DNA of 64,000 nt. Source: Halosolutus halophilus. GTDB lineage: Archaea > Halobacteriota > Halobacteria > Halobacteriales > Natrialbaceae. The translations under genes were made by a program, and so were the position numbers. Under the pieces are notes generated by a model. That model worked only from the letters and a program-made list of their open reading frames with translations. It was not told where the DNA came from and ran no database searches. The stretch's first letter is position 1. Every line of letters begins with the position of its first letter. The stretch is taken from the NCBI RefSeq assembly GCF_022869805.1, contig NZ_CP094974.1, forward strand, positions 1,240,001-1,304,000, in the 5' to 3' direction. This document shows positions 35,716 through 44,855 of the stretch, one piece after another.

Positions 35716-36492
35716 ATGAACCGACGGTTCGCTCTCGCCATCCTCGCGGTCGCACTCCTCGTGTCGATAGCCGGCTGTTCGACGATCTTCGGCGGTATCT
35801 CCGACGAGGAACTCGACCGCGACGAGGAGTACGACGACCTCAGGGACAGCGACGCCGACGTCGCGATCGACGTCGAGGGTGGCGGACTGATCGGGGACGG
35901 CGAGTTCCGCGCGGTCTACGATCTCAACGAGACCGACGAACTCTCGCTGTACCGCTCGTCGTTCTACCGGGACGAGGCCTTCGATATCCACAGCGTCCGG
36001 TACTGGTATCCCAACGGGACGGTACTGACGGGCTCGGAACTCGACGTCGACCAGGGCCGATCGAGTACCGAGGTCGCCGTGCCGGACGGTAACGGCACCC
36101 TCGCGTTCTCGGGAGACGCGGGCAGCAAGACCTTCCGTCTGCCGGCGTTCGTGACGGGATCCTACGAGGTGACGCTCCCGGAAGACCACCGGACGACGAA
36201 CTTCCTGTTCGGCGACGTCAATCCGGGCGGCTACGAGCGTGAGACGGTCGACGGCGACCGGGAACGACTGGTCTGGGAGGAGGTGGATAGCACGATCTCG
36301 ATTCGGTTCTATCACGCCCGGGACATCACGCTGTTCGCCGGGCTCGTGGGAACGGTCGTCCTGCTCGGCGGTGTCGGGATCGGCTACTACTACCGGAAGG
36401 TCAAACGACTCCGCGAACAGCGAGAGGAACTGGGGTTAGACGTCGACGTGGAGGACGATTCGGACGACGGCCCGCCGCCAGGCTTGCGGTAG
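35716..36492 (+). CDS. DUF5803 family putative lipoprotein
   Basis: A 258-residue membrane-anchored protein. It begins MNRRFALAILAVALLVSIAG and has a lipobox SIAGC, so an archaeal lipoprotein with Cys21 as lipid anchor is likely. The extracytoplasmic domain is beta-rich (VAIDVEGGGLIGDGEFRAVY; YWYPNGTVLTGSELDVDQG; FVTGSYEVTLPEDHRTTNFL) and a single C-terminal transmembrane helix (ITLFAGLVGTVVLLGGVGIG) leads to a charged cytosolic tail. This layout is that of DUF5803, a haloarchaeal family of unknown role. It follows the DUF2110 gene by 1 bp and is probably cotranscribed with tfe. Confidence 0.85.
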   Translation: MNRRFALAILAVALLVSIAGCSTIFGGISDEELDRDEEYDDLRDSDADVAIDVEGGGLIGDGEFRAVYDLNETDELSLYRSSFYRDEAFDIHSVRYWYPNGTVLTGSELDVDQGRSSTEVAVPDGNGTLAFSGDAGSKTFRLPAFVTGSYEVTLPEDHRTTNFLFGDVNPGGYERETVDGDRERLVWEEVDSTISIRFYHARDITLFAGLVGTVVLLGGVGIGYYYRKVKRLREQREELGLDVDVEDDSDDGPPPGLR

Positions 36493-36686
36493 CCCGTCGG
36501 TCTTCGACGACCCGGACCCGTTCACGGCGACGGTGGCGGTGCCGGCGGTCCACGGATCCGCTGCTGACGTCGGCGTCTCCACCCCGTTCACGCCGAGGAC
36601 GGTCGCGGGATCGCCGCTGCGACGCCAGAATCGATCGGAGCGATCGATCGGTTCTGTCAGCGATCTCGACTGCGTTGGGAGTCAAC

Positions 36687-36695
36687 GTTTTATTG
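36687..36695 (+). promoter_or_regulatory. TATA box of the chemotaxis operon (cheW)
   Basis: GTTTTATTG is centred about 31 bp before the ATG at 36722, a leaderless start for cheW and perhaps the whole che block. Confidence 0.6.
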
Positions 36696-36721
36696 ATGGA
36701 ATGTGATAAACGGATAGGAAC

Positions 36722-37504
36722 ATGGCCCCGGATCTGCCTGAAAAGCTTCTCGGAATCAATATCGACGACGCCGACGAGCAAGGTGGGGAGTCGGACGGAT
36801 CGGAGGACGAGGATTCACACCAGCGGTTCGTCTTCGTCGGAATCGGTGAACACAGATTCGCACTCCCGGTCGACGAGGTGAAGACGATCACGAAGGTCCC
36901 GGAGGACCTGACACGGGTGCCCCGCTCGCCGCCCGCGATCGAGGGCGTGACGGATCTCCGGGGCGACATCACTGTGGTGGTCGAACCGCGCGTCCACTTC
37001 CCGGTGACGGACGATCGACCGGAACGCGAACGGTTGCTGGTCTTCGATCGGACCGCGGACCAGCAGTCGGCGGCGATCCGGATCGACGAGGTGATCGGAG
37101 TCGATAGCATCCCGGAACGGGACGTCCTCGACGAGACGGTCGTCGAGGAGCGTGACCTGTCGGGCGACGCCCTCGAACATCCGCTCGTCGAGGCGCTGGT
37201 CGAACAGCAGCGCGAACCGGAGATCACTGCCGGGAACGTGGTCGCCACGGAGGCGACGGCCGACGAGGGAAGCGGCATCGACACCGGGGCTCCGACCGGG
37301 CCGGGTGGTGTAACCGCGCTGTCGTCGCGGGGCCAATCGGTCGGGAGGGGAATCGACGCTATCGGTGAGACGTTCGATATCGACGCCGAGGAGGGCGAAG
37401 AAGAGACAGTCGAGTCGGAGGAACGGACCCGGGAGATTCTCGTCGAGGTGACTGCAGTGATCGACGTGGACAAACTCCTGTTAGCGTCGGGCCACACCGC
37501 ATGA
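36722..37504 (+). CDS. cheW: Chemotaxis adaptor CheW with acidic insertion
   Basis: A 260-residue coupling protein linking Htr transducers to CheA. The CheW beta-barrel is seen in RFVFVGIGEHRFALPVDEVK, EGVTDLRGDITVVVEPRVHF, then LLVFDRTADQQSAAIRIDEV and the C-terminal ILVEVTAVIDVDKLLLASGH. Normal CheW is about 160 residues; here a roughly 70-residue low-complexity insertion (VVATEATADEGSGIDTGAPT to DIDAEEGEEETVESEE) separates the last strand from the rest. A leaderless promoter lies just upstream. A 134-bp gap with AT-rich sequence then separates it from cheY, which may have its own promoter. Confidence 0.92.
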   Translation: MAPDLPEKLLGINIDDADEQGGESDGSEDEDSHQRFVFVGIGEHRFALPVDEVKTITKVPEDLTRVPRSPPAIEGVTDLRGDITVVVEPRVHFPVTDDRPERERLLVFDRTADQQSAAIRIDEVIGVDSIPERDVLDETVVEERDLSGDALEHPLVEALVEQQREPEITAGNVVATEATADEGSGIDTGAPTGPGGVTALSSRGQSVGRGIDAIGETFDIDAEEGEEETVESEERTREILVEVTAVIDVDKLLLASGHTA

Positions 37505-37638
37505 GGCCCAGAGATGGTAGCTCAGATGTCGGGGTTTGAGGCGGCTCTCTCAGCCGTATTCGACGTTTATCACGACTGATAATCGAGAGACAGCATTTAT
37601 GGTAGTTGTATTTCTATCAGCGGTTGGTGTACTACTGA

Positions 37639-38001
37639 ATGTCGACAGGGGTGCTCATCGTGGACGACTCTCATTTTATGCGGAATTTACTCCGTCAGAT
37701 CCTCGAACAGGATTACCGCATTCTCGGAGAGGCGTCCAACGGCGCTGAAGCAGTCAAACTGTACAAAGAACACGATCCGGACATCGTGATGATGGACATC
37801 GTGATGCCGAAATGTAACGGCATCAAGGCTACCGCGGCGATCAAGAAACTCGATCCTGACGCGCGCGTCATCATGTGTACGAGTGTCGGTCAGCGAGAGA
37901 AGATGAAACTCGCCGTGAAAGCCGGCGCGGACGGCTACGTCACGAAACCGTTCGAAGAACCCAGCGTCAGAAAGGCCCTCTCCGACGTCGTTGCTGCATG
38001 A
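37639..38001 (+). CDS. cheY: Chemotaxis response regulator CheY
   Basis: A 120-residue single receiver domain. Phosphoacceptor Asp lies in DIVMMDIVMPK, with acidic DD in VLIVDDSHFMRN, Thr-like CTSVGQREKM and Lys in VTKPFEEPS, the complete receiver set. Phosphorylated by CheA, it acts on the archaellum through CheF. GCATTTATGG around 37593-37602 may be its TATA element. The stop overlaps the cheB ATG (ATGA), so they are coupled. As a single-domain protein of normal length it looks canonical. Confidence 0.95.
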   Translation: MSTGVLIVDDSHFMRNLLRQILEQDYRILGEASNGAEAVKLYKEHDPDIVMMDIVMPKCNGIKATAAIKKLDPDARVIMCTSVGQREKMKLAVKAGADGYVTKPFEEPSVRKALSDVVAA

Positions 38002-39200
38002 CGGGAGTACTCGTTGTCGACGACTCGCAGTTTATGCGGACAGTCATCGGCAACGCGCTCACCGACGCTGGCTACGACGTCGAAACGGCATCGAACGGCT
38101 CGCAGGCGATCGAGGCTGTCGCGGAGTACGATCCGGACGTCGTGACGATGGACGTCGAGATGCCCGAACTGGGTGGGATCGACGCCGTCGAGCGGATTAT
38201 GGCGACGAACCCGACGCTGATTCTCATGCTCAGCGCGTATACCGAATCGGACTCGGAAGCGTCCCTCGACGCGCTAGAGCGCGGTGCAGTGGACTTCCTG
38301 CACAAGCCGGATCCCGGCAACCCGGAGTCGAAGAACATCGCACACCTCGCGGAGGAAGTCGTCGACAAGGTCGACGAACTCGCGGGCGCGGACGTGTCGT
38401 CGCTCGCTCTCGCCCGGGCCGCGGCAGCCGTCCACTCGACGGGCCGCGCCGGTACGACGGAGGCCGGTGGCGGTGTAGCGTCCGCGCGCACTGCAGGCAC
38501 CGCCACCGAAGCCGGTCCGGCATCGATTCCCGAACCCGGTCCCGATCCGGGACCGGCGGGTGCCGACGAGGAGACCGAACCGGTTCCGATCGGCGGCGAT
38601 CCGGAAGCCGATCCGACCATCGTGATCGGTGCGTCCACCGGCGGTCCGAAGATCGTCGAACGGCTGTTCACACGGTTTCCGGCGGCCCTGGGTGCGAAGA
38701 TTCTCGTCGTCCAGCACATGCCAATCGGCTTTACCGGCCGGTTCGCCGATCGACTCGACTCGCTGAGCGAGTACGACGTCGGTGAAGTGTCGGACGGCGA
38801 TCGAATCGGACCCGGCGAGGCGGTCGTCGCACCCGGCGATCACCACCTCGAAGTGACGGGAAACACCGACGGCACCGTCGGACTTCGACTGGACGACGGG
38901 CCGCGGATTCACGGCGTTCGGCCGGCTATCGACGTGACGATGGAGACGGCCGCCGAAGCGGTCGACGGCCCGCTCTGTGGCGTTGTGCTGACCGGAATGG
39001 GGCGTGACGGTGCCGCCGGCGTCGAGGCGATCAAGACTGCCGGTGGCTACACCATCGCCCAGGACGAGGCGACGAGTCCGGTCTTTGGCATCCCCTGTCA
39101 GGCGATCGAAACAGGTTGTATCGACGACGTCGCCCCCGCAGACGAAATCGTCGAACAGATCGTCGACGCGTTTGCAACGGACGGTGAGAACGATGACTGA
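37998..39200 (+). CDS. cheB: Protein-glutamate methylesterase CheB
   Basis: A 400-residue two-domain protein. The receiver is at 1-125 (VLVVDDSQFMRTVIGNALTD; phosphoacceptor in VVTMDVEMPE). A Gly/Pro/Ala/Glu linker follows at 150-205, then the methylesterase at about 208-395 with catalytic Ser in VIGASTGGPKIVERLF, His in VVQHMPIGFTGRFADRLD and Asp in LTGMGRDGAAGVEAIK. It demethylates or deamidates Htr glutamates for adaptation. The frame before 37998 is noncoding overlap; the start is the ATG that overlaps the cheY stop. Confidence 0.95.
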   Translation: MTGVLVVDDSQFMRTVIGNALTDAGYDVETASNGSQAIEAVAEYDPDVVTMDVEMPELGGIDAVERIMATNPTLILMLSAYTESDSEASLDALERGAVDFLHKPDPGNPESKNIAHLAEEVVDKVDELAGADVSSLALARAAAAVHSTGRAGTTEAGGGVASARTAGTATEAGPASIPEPGPDPGPAGADEETEPVPIGGDPEADPTIVIGASTGGPKIVERLFTRFPAALGAKILVVQHMPIGFTGRFADRLDSLSEYDVGEVSDGDRIGPGEAVVAPGDHHLEVTGNTDGTVGLRLDDGPRIHGVRPAIDVTMETAAEAVDGPLCGVVLTGMGRDGAAGVEAIKTAGGYTIAQDEATSPVFGIPCQAIETGCIDDVAPADEIVEQIVDAFATDGENDD

Positions 39201-42200
39201 TTATGTGACCGACTTCGTTCAGGAGAGCGACGAACAAATCACGGAGTTGAACAACGCACTGCTCACGCTGGAACGCGATCCCGACGACGACGAGGCGATG
39301 GAGAACATCTTCCGTATCGCCCACACGCTCAAGGGGAACTGCGGTGCGATGGGCCTCGAGTCGGCCAGCGATCTCGCCCACGCGATCGAAGATCTCCTCG
39401 ACGCAGTCCGGACCGGCGCCCTCGACGTGACGCCGGAGTTGATGGACGTCGTCTTCGACGCCGTCGACGAACTCGAGACGATGATCGACGAGGTCGAGGC
39501 GACCGGCGAGATCGAGACCGATCCGTCGGCGACCATCGAGGCGCTCCGGAGCCAATTCGAGAAGCCGTCCGGGTCCCCGTCGATCGACCCGCCGAGCGAG
39601 AGCGAGATCGACGACGTCCTCGCGCGGTTCGATCCGCCGGCCGACGATGACCACGATGCGTATTTCGTACGGCTCGCGATCACTCCGGACGACGAGGTCA
39701 ACAACGGGGCGCTGGTCGTCGAGGCACTCATCGACGCGTTCGACCTGATCGGGACCGATCCCGGGCGCGATCGGATCGACGCCGACAGGTACGGCGGGAG
39801 CTTCGACGCCGCCTTCGGCAGCGCCGTCGGCGAGAGCGCGATCAGGTCCGGGCTGGAACCGGTCGACGAGGTCGCTGACTTCGAAATCGTCAACGTAACC
39901 GGTCGATTCGACGCGGCCGGCGCATCCGGGTCCGACGCGAGGGCCGAAGGCACCGCTCTCGGGTCCGGGACCGACGCCGAAGACGGGGACTCCTCCGACG
40001 AACTCTCCAACGAAGAGGCCCAGAATCTCGACGTCGACGAACTGCTCGACGAGTTCGACGAGTTCGACGACCTGGACGAGAAGGTCGAAGAACTCGAGGA
40101 CGACGACCTGGAGCCGTTCGAGAATATGGGCGACGCCGGGTCCTTCGACGACCTCCTCGACGAGCACGACACCGACGCGGGGCCAGGCGAGCCATCGGTC
40201 GATGCCGGGCCCCAGGAAGACGGATCGGCGGTCGACGACGCGGCCGAGGGGGCCGACGACGAAGTCGACGACGCCAGTGCGGTCTTCGAGGAACTGAAAG
40301 ACGAGGTCGAGATGGTCGGGTTCGACGAACTCCAGGACGAACTCGAGGAACTGGAGTTCGACGAGTTCGACGACGAAGACGAGGTCGAGATGGACGACCT
40401 GCTCGGTGACGACGTCGACCTCGACGACGACTCGTTCCTTCTGGACGACCCGTCGGACGAGGCGATCGACGACGTGCTCGTCGACGCGGATTCGTCGGTC
40501 GAAGCCGACGACGCACTGGTCGCTGACTCGATCGAGTCCGCGGACAGCACAGAGACTACGACCGAATCTGACGGCGCGGTCGACGAATCCGGACCGGATC
40601 CGGATCCCGCCTTCGACGGTGACGAGTCCGCGGAAGCGGAGGCGTCGGCCGATCGATCGATCGACGATGCCTCGGCCGAAGACGACTCCGAACCGACAGC
40701 CGACGAGCAGACGGCCGACGAATCGGCCGAAGACGACTCCGCCCAGGACGACGGACCCGAAGACGCACCGACAGCCGACGAAACCCACGACGCACCTGCC
40801 GCCGGTTTCGACGATGCGGACGACGAGTTCGCGGGTACGACGGCTGTCGCGGACGACGCCTCCGGAACCGCGGACGAAGACGATGGGGATGCCGTCGCGG
40901 ACGACGACCCCTTCGAAGACGACGCCGCTGGGACGGATTTCGACGACGAAGTCGCGGAGTACGATGACGGATCCTTCGAGACGACCGGGGCCGACTTCGA
41001 GGGGGCCGACGCGAGCGCGATCGATTCGACGGACTTCGCGGTCGACGAGGAGGACGAGTTCGGCACCGATGCGGCCGACGACACGTTCGCCGACGAGCCG
41101 TTCGAGGACGACACGGCCGACCAATCGATCGCGGACGACGAGTTCGATACGACGGAGGCGTCGTTCGACGCGGCCGACGCGTCGGTCGATTCCTTCGGGG
41201 CCGACGCAGTCGACACGGACGGCGACGACGTCGTCAGGATCGTCGACGAACCGGACCTCGAGATTCCGGACATCACCGTTCCGGAACCGTCCGATCGGCC
41301 GGACGCCGAGGAGCAGACCGGCGAAATTCAGTCGATCCGCGTCGACGTCGAACAGATCGACTCGCTGCTGACGCTCGTCGAGGGACTGGTCACGAGTCGC
41401 GTCCGACTCCGGCACGCGATCGATGAAGGGGAGGACTTGCAGACGATCGCGAAGGAACTCGACGATCTGGAGGACCTGACGACTGACCTCCAGGAGACGG
41501 TGATGGACGTCCGTCTCGTGCCGCTGGAGACGGTCGCAAACCGTCTGCCACGCGTGGTGCGCGACATCGCGCGCGAACAGGACAAGGAGGTCGCGTTCGA
41601 GATGACCGGCGAGAACGTCGAACTCGATCGCAGCATCCTCGATCGGATCGGCGACCCGCTCATTCATCTGGTTCGCAACGCCGTCGACCACGGGATCGAG
41701 CCACCCGAAGCGCGGGAGGAAGCCGACAAGCCCCGGGAGGGGACCGTGGCGGTGACCGCCGATCGATCGCGTGACCGGGTCACGATCACGGTCTCCGACG
41801 ACGGGAGTGGCCTCGATCCGGATCGCCTGCGATCCGAAGCCGTCGCGGCGAACCTCCTCTCCGAGGACGAGGCGGCCGACCTCTCGGACGACGAGGTGTA
41901 CGAACTCATCTTCCATCCCGGCCTCTCGACGGCCGACGAGGTGACGGACGTCAGCGGCCGCGGCGTCGGGATGGACGTCGTCAACCGGACGATCGAGGAC
42001 CTGGAAGGGACGGTCGAGATCGACAGCGAGGAAGGTGCCGGGACGACGGTGACGATGACGCTGCCGGTGTCGGTCGCGATCGACGACATCCTCTTCGTCG
42101 AGTGTGGCGGCGAGGAGTTCGGCGTCCCGACCAAGGCGGTCGACGACGTCGAAGATGCGACCGTGATCGAGATCGTCGACGGGGAACCCGTCCTCTCCGA

Positions 42201-42474
42201 CGAGGGCGACGAGGGTGAGGGCGATGACTGTCCCGTCGTGCAACTCGACGAGTTGCTCGACACCCCACGTGCCGGTGCCAACGGCAACGGAATGGTCGTT
42301 CGGATCCGCGACGAGGTACGGCCGATCGCGCTACACTGTGATCACGTACACGGCCAGCAGGAGGTCGTCGTCAAGCCCTTCGAAGGCTTCATGCGTGACA
42401 TCCCCGGACTCAGTGGGGCAACGGTGCGGGGTCGGGGAGAGGTAGTCAACATCTTGGACGTGACGACACTATGA
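39193..42474 (+). CDS. cheA: Histidine kinase CheA with a giant acidic linker
   Basis: A 1093-residue kinase, well above the usual 650-700. P1 (1-120): phospho-accepting His44 in IAHTLKGNCGAMGLES. P2-like domain around 155-245 (AYFVRLAITPDDEVNNGALV). Then an approximately 475-residue Asp/Glu/Ser/Ala linker without structure (residues ~236-711). P3 dimerisation at 712-780 (IRVDVEQIDSLLTLVEGLVT); ATPase with N box near 825 (HLVRNAVDHGIEPPE) and G1 DDGSGLD near 868, G2 RGVGMDVVN; P5 CheW-like regulatory domain to the end. It overlaps cheB by 8 bp. Enormous linker expansion is the odd feature, probably a haloadaptation or a spacer controlling P1 reach. Confidence 0.95.
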   Translation: MTDYVTDFVQESDEQITELNNALLTLERDPDDDEAMENIFRIAHTLKGNCGAMGLESASDLAHAIEDLLDAVRTGALDVTPELMDVVFDAVDELETMIDEVEATGEIETDPSATIEALRSQFEKPSGSPSIDPPSESEIDDVLARFDPPADDDHDAYFVRLAITPDDEVNNGALVVEALIDAFDLIGTDPGRDRIDADRYGGSFDAAFGSAVGESAIRSGLEPVDEVADFEIVNVTGRFDAAGASGSDARAEGTALGSGTDAEDGDSSDELSNEEAQNLDVDELLDEFDEFDDLDEKVEELEDDDLEPFENMGDAGSFDDLLDEHDTDAGPGEPSVDAGPQEDGSAVDDAAEGADDEVDDASAVFEELKDEVEMVGFDELQDELEELEFDEFDDEDEVEMDDLLGDDVDLDDDSFLLDDPSDEAIDDVLVDADSSVEADDALVADSIESADSTETTTESDGAVDESGPDPDPAFDGDESAEAEASADRSIDDASAEDDSEPTADEQTADESAEDDSAQDDGPEDAPTADETHDAPAAGFDDADDEFAGTTAVADDASGTADEDDGDAVADDDPFEDDAAGTDFDDEVAEYDDGSFETTGADFEGADASAIDSTDFAVDEEDEFGTDAADDTFADEPFEDDTADQSIADDEFDTTEASFDAADASVDSFGADAVDTDGDDVVRIVDEPDLEIPDITVPEPSDRPDAEEQTGEIQSIRVDVEQIDSLLTLVEGLVTSRVRLRHAIDEGEDLQTIAKELDDLEDLTTDLQETVMDVRLVPLETVANRLPRVVRDIAREQDKEVAFEMTGENVELDRSILDRIGDPLIHLVRNAVDHGIEPPEAREEADKPREGTVAVTADRSRDRVTITVSDDGSGLDPDRLRSEAVAANLLSEDEAADLSDDEVYELIFHPGLSTADEVTDVSGRGVGMDVVNRTIEDLEGTVEIDSEEGAGTTVTMTLPVSVAIDDILFVECGGEEFGVPTKAVDDVEDATVIEIVDGEPVLSDEGDEGEGDDCPVVQLDELLDTPRAGANGNGMVVRIRDEVRPIALHCDHVHGQQEVVVKPFEGFMRDIPGLSGATVRGRGEVVNILDVTTL

Positions 42475-42502
42475 ACGAACACGAACACCTACGGAGGAAT
42501 CT

Positions 42503-43108
42503 ATGACGATGAAAGTCGACATTCGGAAGCTGAGTTTCATCAACGAAATGGCAAAGGTCGGTACGAACGGCGTCGCCGACAACATGAGCAAACTGACGGG
42601 CGAGGACGCCCAGATGGAGGTCACGAAGACGAACTTCATCGACGTCGACGACATCGGGAGTCAACTCGAACCCGGGAAACGGGTCGGCGTCCGCGTCCGA
42701 CTGCTCGACCCGCCCCACGGCCACATCCTCGTCCTGTTCCCTGAGGCGAGCGCGAAGAAGATCACGGCGATCATGCTTCGAGACGTCGTCGACGACATGT
42801 CCGACGTCTCCGGCAAGATGGCCAGAAGCGCCGTCGAGGAGATGGGCAACATGATGGCGAGTGGCTTCATCGACGGCTGGGCCGACGTGCTCGGGCGTGC
42901 GATCGATATCGCTGCACCGCAACTGGTGTACGCGCCGGCGGGTGATATCGTCACCCGGACGGCCAGTCTCGGCGGTGACGACCTCGCGCTGTTCTTCGAC
43001 TCCGATCTGACCGTGCCGAGCTACCAGATCGAAGCGGAGATCTACGCGTTCCCGGACCTGGGAGAGTTCGTCGAAATGGTCAACGGTATCGAAGTCCAGC
43101 CCGCATGA
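42503..43108 (+). CDS. cheC: Chemotaxis phosphatase/adaptation protein CheC (single domain)
   Basis: A 201-residue CheC-type protein with one CheC/CheX-like unit. The family signature is SAVEEMGNMMASGFIDGWAD, the E-x2-N active-site pattern of CheY-P phosphatases. The N-terminus MTMKVDIRKLSFINEMAKVG and C-terminus LGEFVEMVNGIEVQPA flank it. ACGGAGGAAT at 42491-42500 is a good Shine-Dalgarno for the ATG at 42503. It probably dephosphorylates CheY-P and, with CheD, links to adaptation. The stop overlaps the following gene by 4 bp. Confidence 0.92.
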   Translation: MTMKVDIRKLSFINEMAKVGTNGVADNMSKLTGEDAQMEVTKTNFIDVDDIGSQLEPGKRVGVRVRLLDPPHGHILVLFPEASAKKITAIMLRDVVDDMSDVSGKMARSAVEEMGNMMASGFIDGWADVLGRAIDIAAPQLVYAPAGDIVTRTASLGGDDLALFFDSDLTVPSYQIEAEIYAFPDLGEFVEMVNGIEVQPA

Positions 43109-44340
43109 AACTCGACGTCAACGCGCTCGGGACGTTCTACCGAATGGCTCGCGAGGGCGCGGGCCTTGCTGCCGGCCGGCTGACACACATGACCGACGTC
43201 GAGACGCAGGTCGGAGTCACGAAACTCAACTTCATGCGCGGGCGGGAGATCCGTCGTGATTTCGACGACTCGACCGAGAAGGTCGGCATTCGCGTCAAAC
43301 TCACGGGTGCCATCGAGGGCTACTCCGTGGTGATCTTCGAACGCGAGAACGCGCTCCGACTCGTCGAGACCCTTCTCTCGGAGGCCGACGGCGTCGAGTT
43401 CGACGAGATGACCCGCAGCGCCGCCACCGAGGTCGGCCACATCATGAACAGCGGGTTCATCGACGGCTGGGCCGACGTGCTGGAGGCCGTGATCGACGTC
43501 TCGACCCCCACGTTCGTCGAGGGCCAGTCCGCGGAACCGTTCTTCGGCGACGTCACGGGCGTCCCCGCCGACGACGACCTCGCCTTGCTCTTCCAGAGTC
43601 GGATCGAGACGGTCGGCACCGAGGTCGGGTTCAGCCACTACCTGTTCCCGAAACGGGAGTCGATGTCCCGCCTCTTGGAACAGCTTCGGACGAGCGACGG
43701 GATCGATTACGACAAACTCGACGGCTTCGATCGGATGGCGGAGCGTGGTGCCGAAGAGGTCGCCAAGACGGCGACGACCCTGACCGGGATCGACACCAGC
43801 GTCGAGATTCGCCAGTTGAACTTCGTCTCGCTCGAGGCGATCCCCGAGCAGGTCGCGGACGAGAAACTCGTCGGCGTCGCCTTCGAGTTCGACGGGATGC
43901 CGAGTGGCTATCTCGTCTTCATGTTCGACGAGGAGTCGGCACACGAGATCGTCGACGCGATGGTCCCGACGGAGGTCGACGAGGACGGCTTCGGCGAGAT
44001 GGCGATCAGTGCGATCACGGAACTGGCAAACATCATGGCCAGCGGCTTCCTCGACGGCTGGGCGAACGTGCTCGATACGACGATCGACCACTCGACGCCG
44101 GAGTTCATCCACGACATCGGCGCGGCAGCAGTCGATCCCGTCATCATCCAGCTCGGGGAGAATCAGGACTTCGCGTTCGTCTTCGATACCCTCGTCGTGG
44201 CCGACGGCCGCAAGTTCAACTGCCAGGTGTACGCCATCCCCGACGAAGACGACCTCGAACGGGCGCTGAACGATCTCGACGTCGATCGAATCGAGGAGGC
44301 ACCGACGACCGCGGAGTTTCAGGAAGTCGATAACGTATGA
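43105..44340 (+). CDS. cheC: Tandem-domain CheC protein
   Basis: A 411-residue protein with two CheC units. Unit 1 carries SAATEVGHIMNSGFIDGWAD and unit 2 SAITELANIMASGFLDGWAN, both with the E-x2-x-I/N catalytic pattern, though the first has His where N is usual (VGHIMN), so one site may be weaker. N-terminal MKLDVNALGTFYRMAREGAG and the mid-joining IDYDKLDGFDRMAERGAEEV lead into each unit. It is the second CheC in the operon, the tandem form seen in haloarchaea (sometimes called CheJ). Role: tuning CheY-P level or CheD binding. The ATG overlaps the preceding stop, and its stop overlaps cheD. Confidence 0.9.
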   Translation: MKLDVNALGTFYRMAREGAGLAAGRLTHMTDVETQVGVTKLNFMRGREIRRDFDDSTEKVGIRVKLTGAIEGYSVVIFERENALRLVETLLSEADGVEFDEMTRSAATEVGHIMNSGFIDGWADVLEAVIDVSTPTFVEGQSAEPFFGDVTGVPADDDLALLFQSRIETVGTEVGFSHYLFPKRESMSRLLEQLRTSDGIDYDKLDGFDRMAERGAEEVAKTATTLTGIDTSVEIRQLNFVSLEAIPEQVADEKLVGVAFEFDGMPSGYLVFMFDEESAHEIVDAMVPTEVDEDGFGEMAISAITELANIMASGFLDGWANVLDTTIDHSTPEFIHDIGAAAVDPVIIQLGENQDFAFVFDTLVVADGRKFNCQVYAIPDEDDLERALNDLDVDRIEEAPTTAEFQEVDNV

Positions 44341-44855
44341 AGACGTACGGCACAGAACCAGGTGCACCGACGCCGGTCCAGGTCGGCATCTCCGAACTGG
44401 TGGTCAGCGAAGGCGACGACACGCTCAAGTCCTACGGGCTCGGTTCGTGTCTCGCGATCGCACTGTACGACGGTGACTCGGAAATCGGCGGCCTCGCACA
44501 CACCATGTTACCCGACGGCGACGAGGCGGAAAACAGCGACGTCAAACCCGGGAAGTACGCAGACACCGCGATTCGCGCGCTGTTGCGCCGGATGGTCGAG
44601 CAAGGGGCCAACTACACGACCGTCGAAGCCAAGATCGCGGGTGGCAGTGACATGTTCGAGTTCGAAAGCTTCGGCGACGGTGTCGGACAGCGAAACATCA
44701 CCGCCGCCAGGGACGAACTCGAGAAACTCGGGGTCCCTCTCGTGGCGGAGGACGTCGGCGGTGACCACGGCCGCACCGTCGAATTCACGCCGGGATCGGG
44801 GGCACTCGTCGTGAAGACCTCCGCCGACAGCGAGAACGGAGTGACCGAACTGTGA
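44337..44855 (+). CDS. cheD: Chemoreceptor glutamine deamidase CheD
   Basis: A 172-residue CheD. The active-site Cys lies in LKSYGLGSCLAIALYDGD, with His in GLAHTMLPDGDEAENSD and Thr/Ser further on; KIAGGSDMFEFESFGDGVG is the second conserved region. It deamidates Gln in Htr signalling domains and is stimulated or controlled by CheC. The ATG overlaps the tandem CheC stop and its own stop overlaps the cheR GTG (GTGA), so the block is tightly coupled. Length is normal for the family. Confidence 0.94.
   Translation: MKTYGTEPGAPTPVQVGISELVVSEGDDTLKSYGLGSCLAIALYDGDSEIGGLAHTMLPDGDEAENSDVKPGKYADTAIRALLRRMVEQGANYTTVEAKIAGGSDMFEFESFGDGVGQRNITAARDELEKLGVPLVAEDVGGDHGRTVEFTPGSGALVVKTSADSENGVTEL

Noticed and set aside
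39031-42243. 1070-codon minus-strand open frame across cheA
   Set aside because: It lies antisense to cheA, whose full domain motifs are intact. Long antisense frames are common in GC-rich DNA, and this one is rich in Arg/Val/Asp without motifs.
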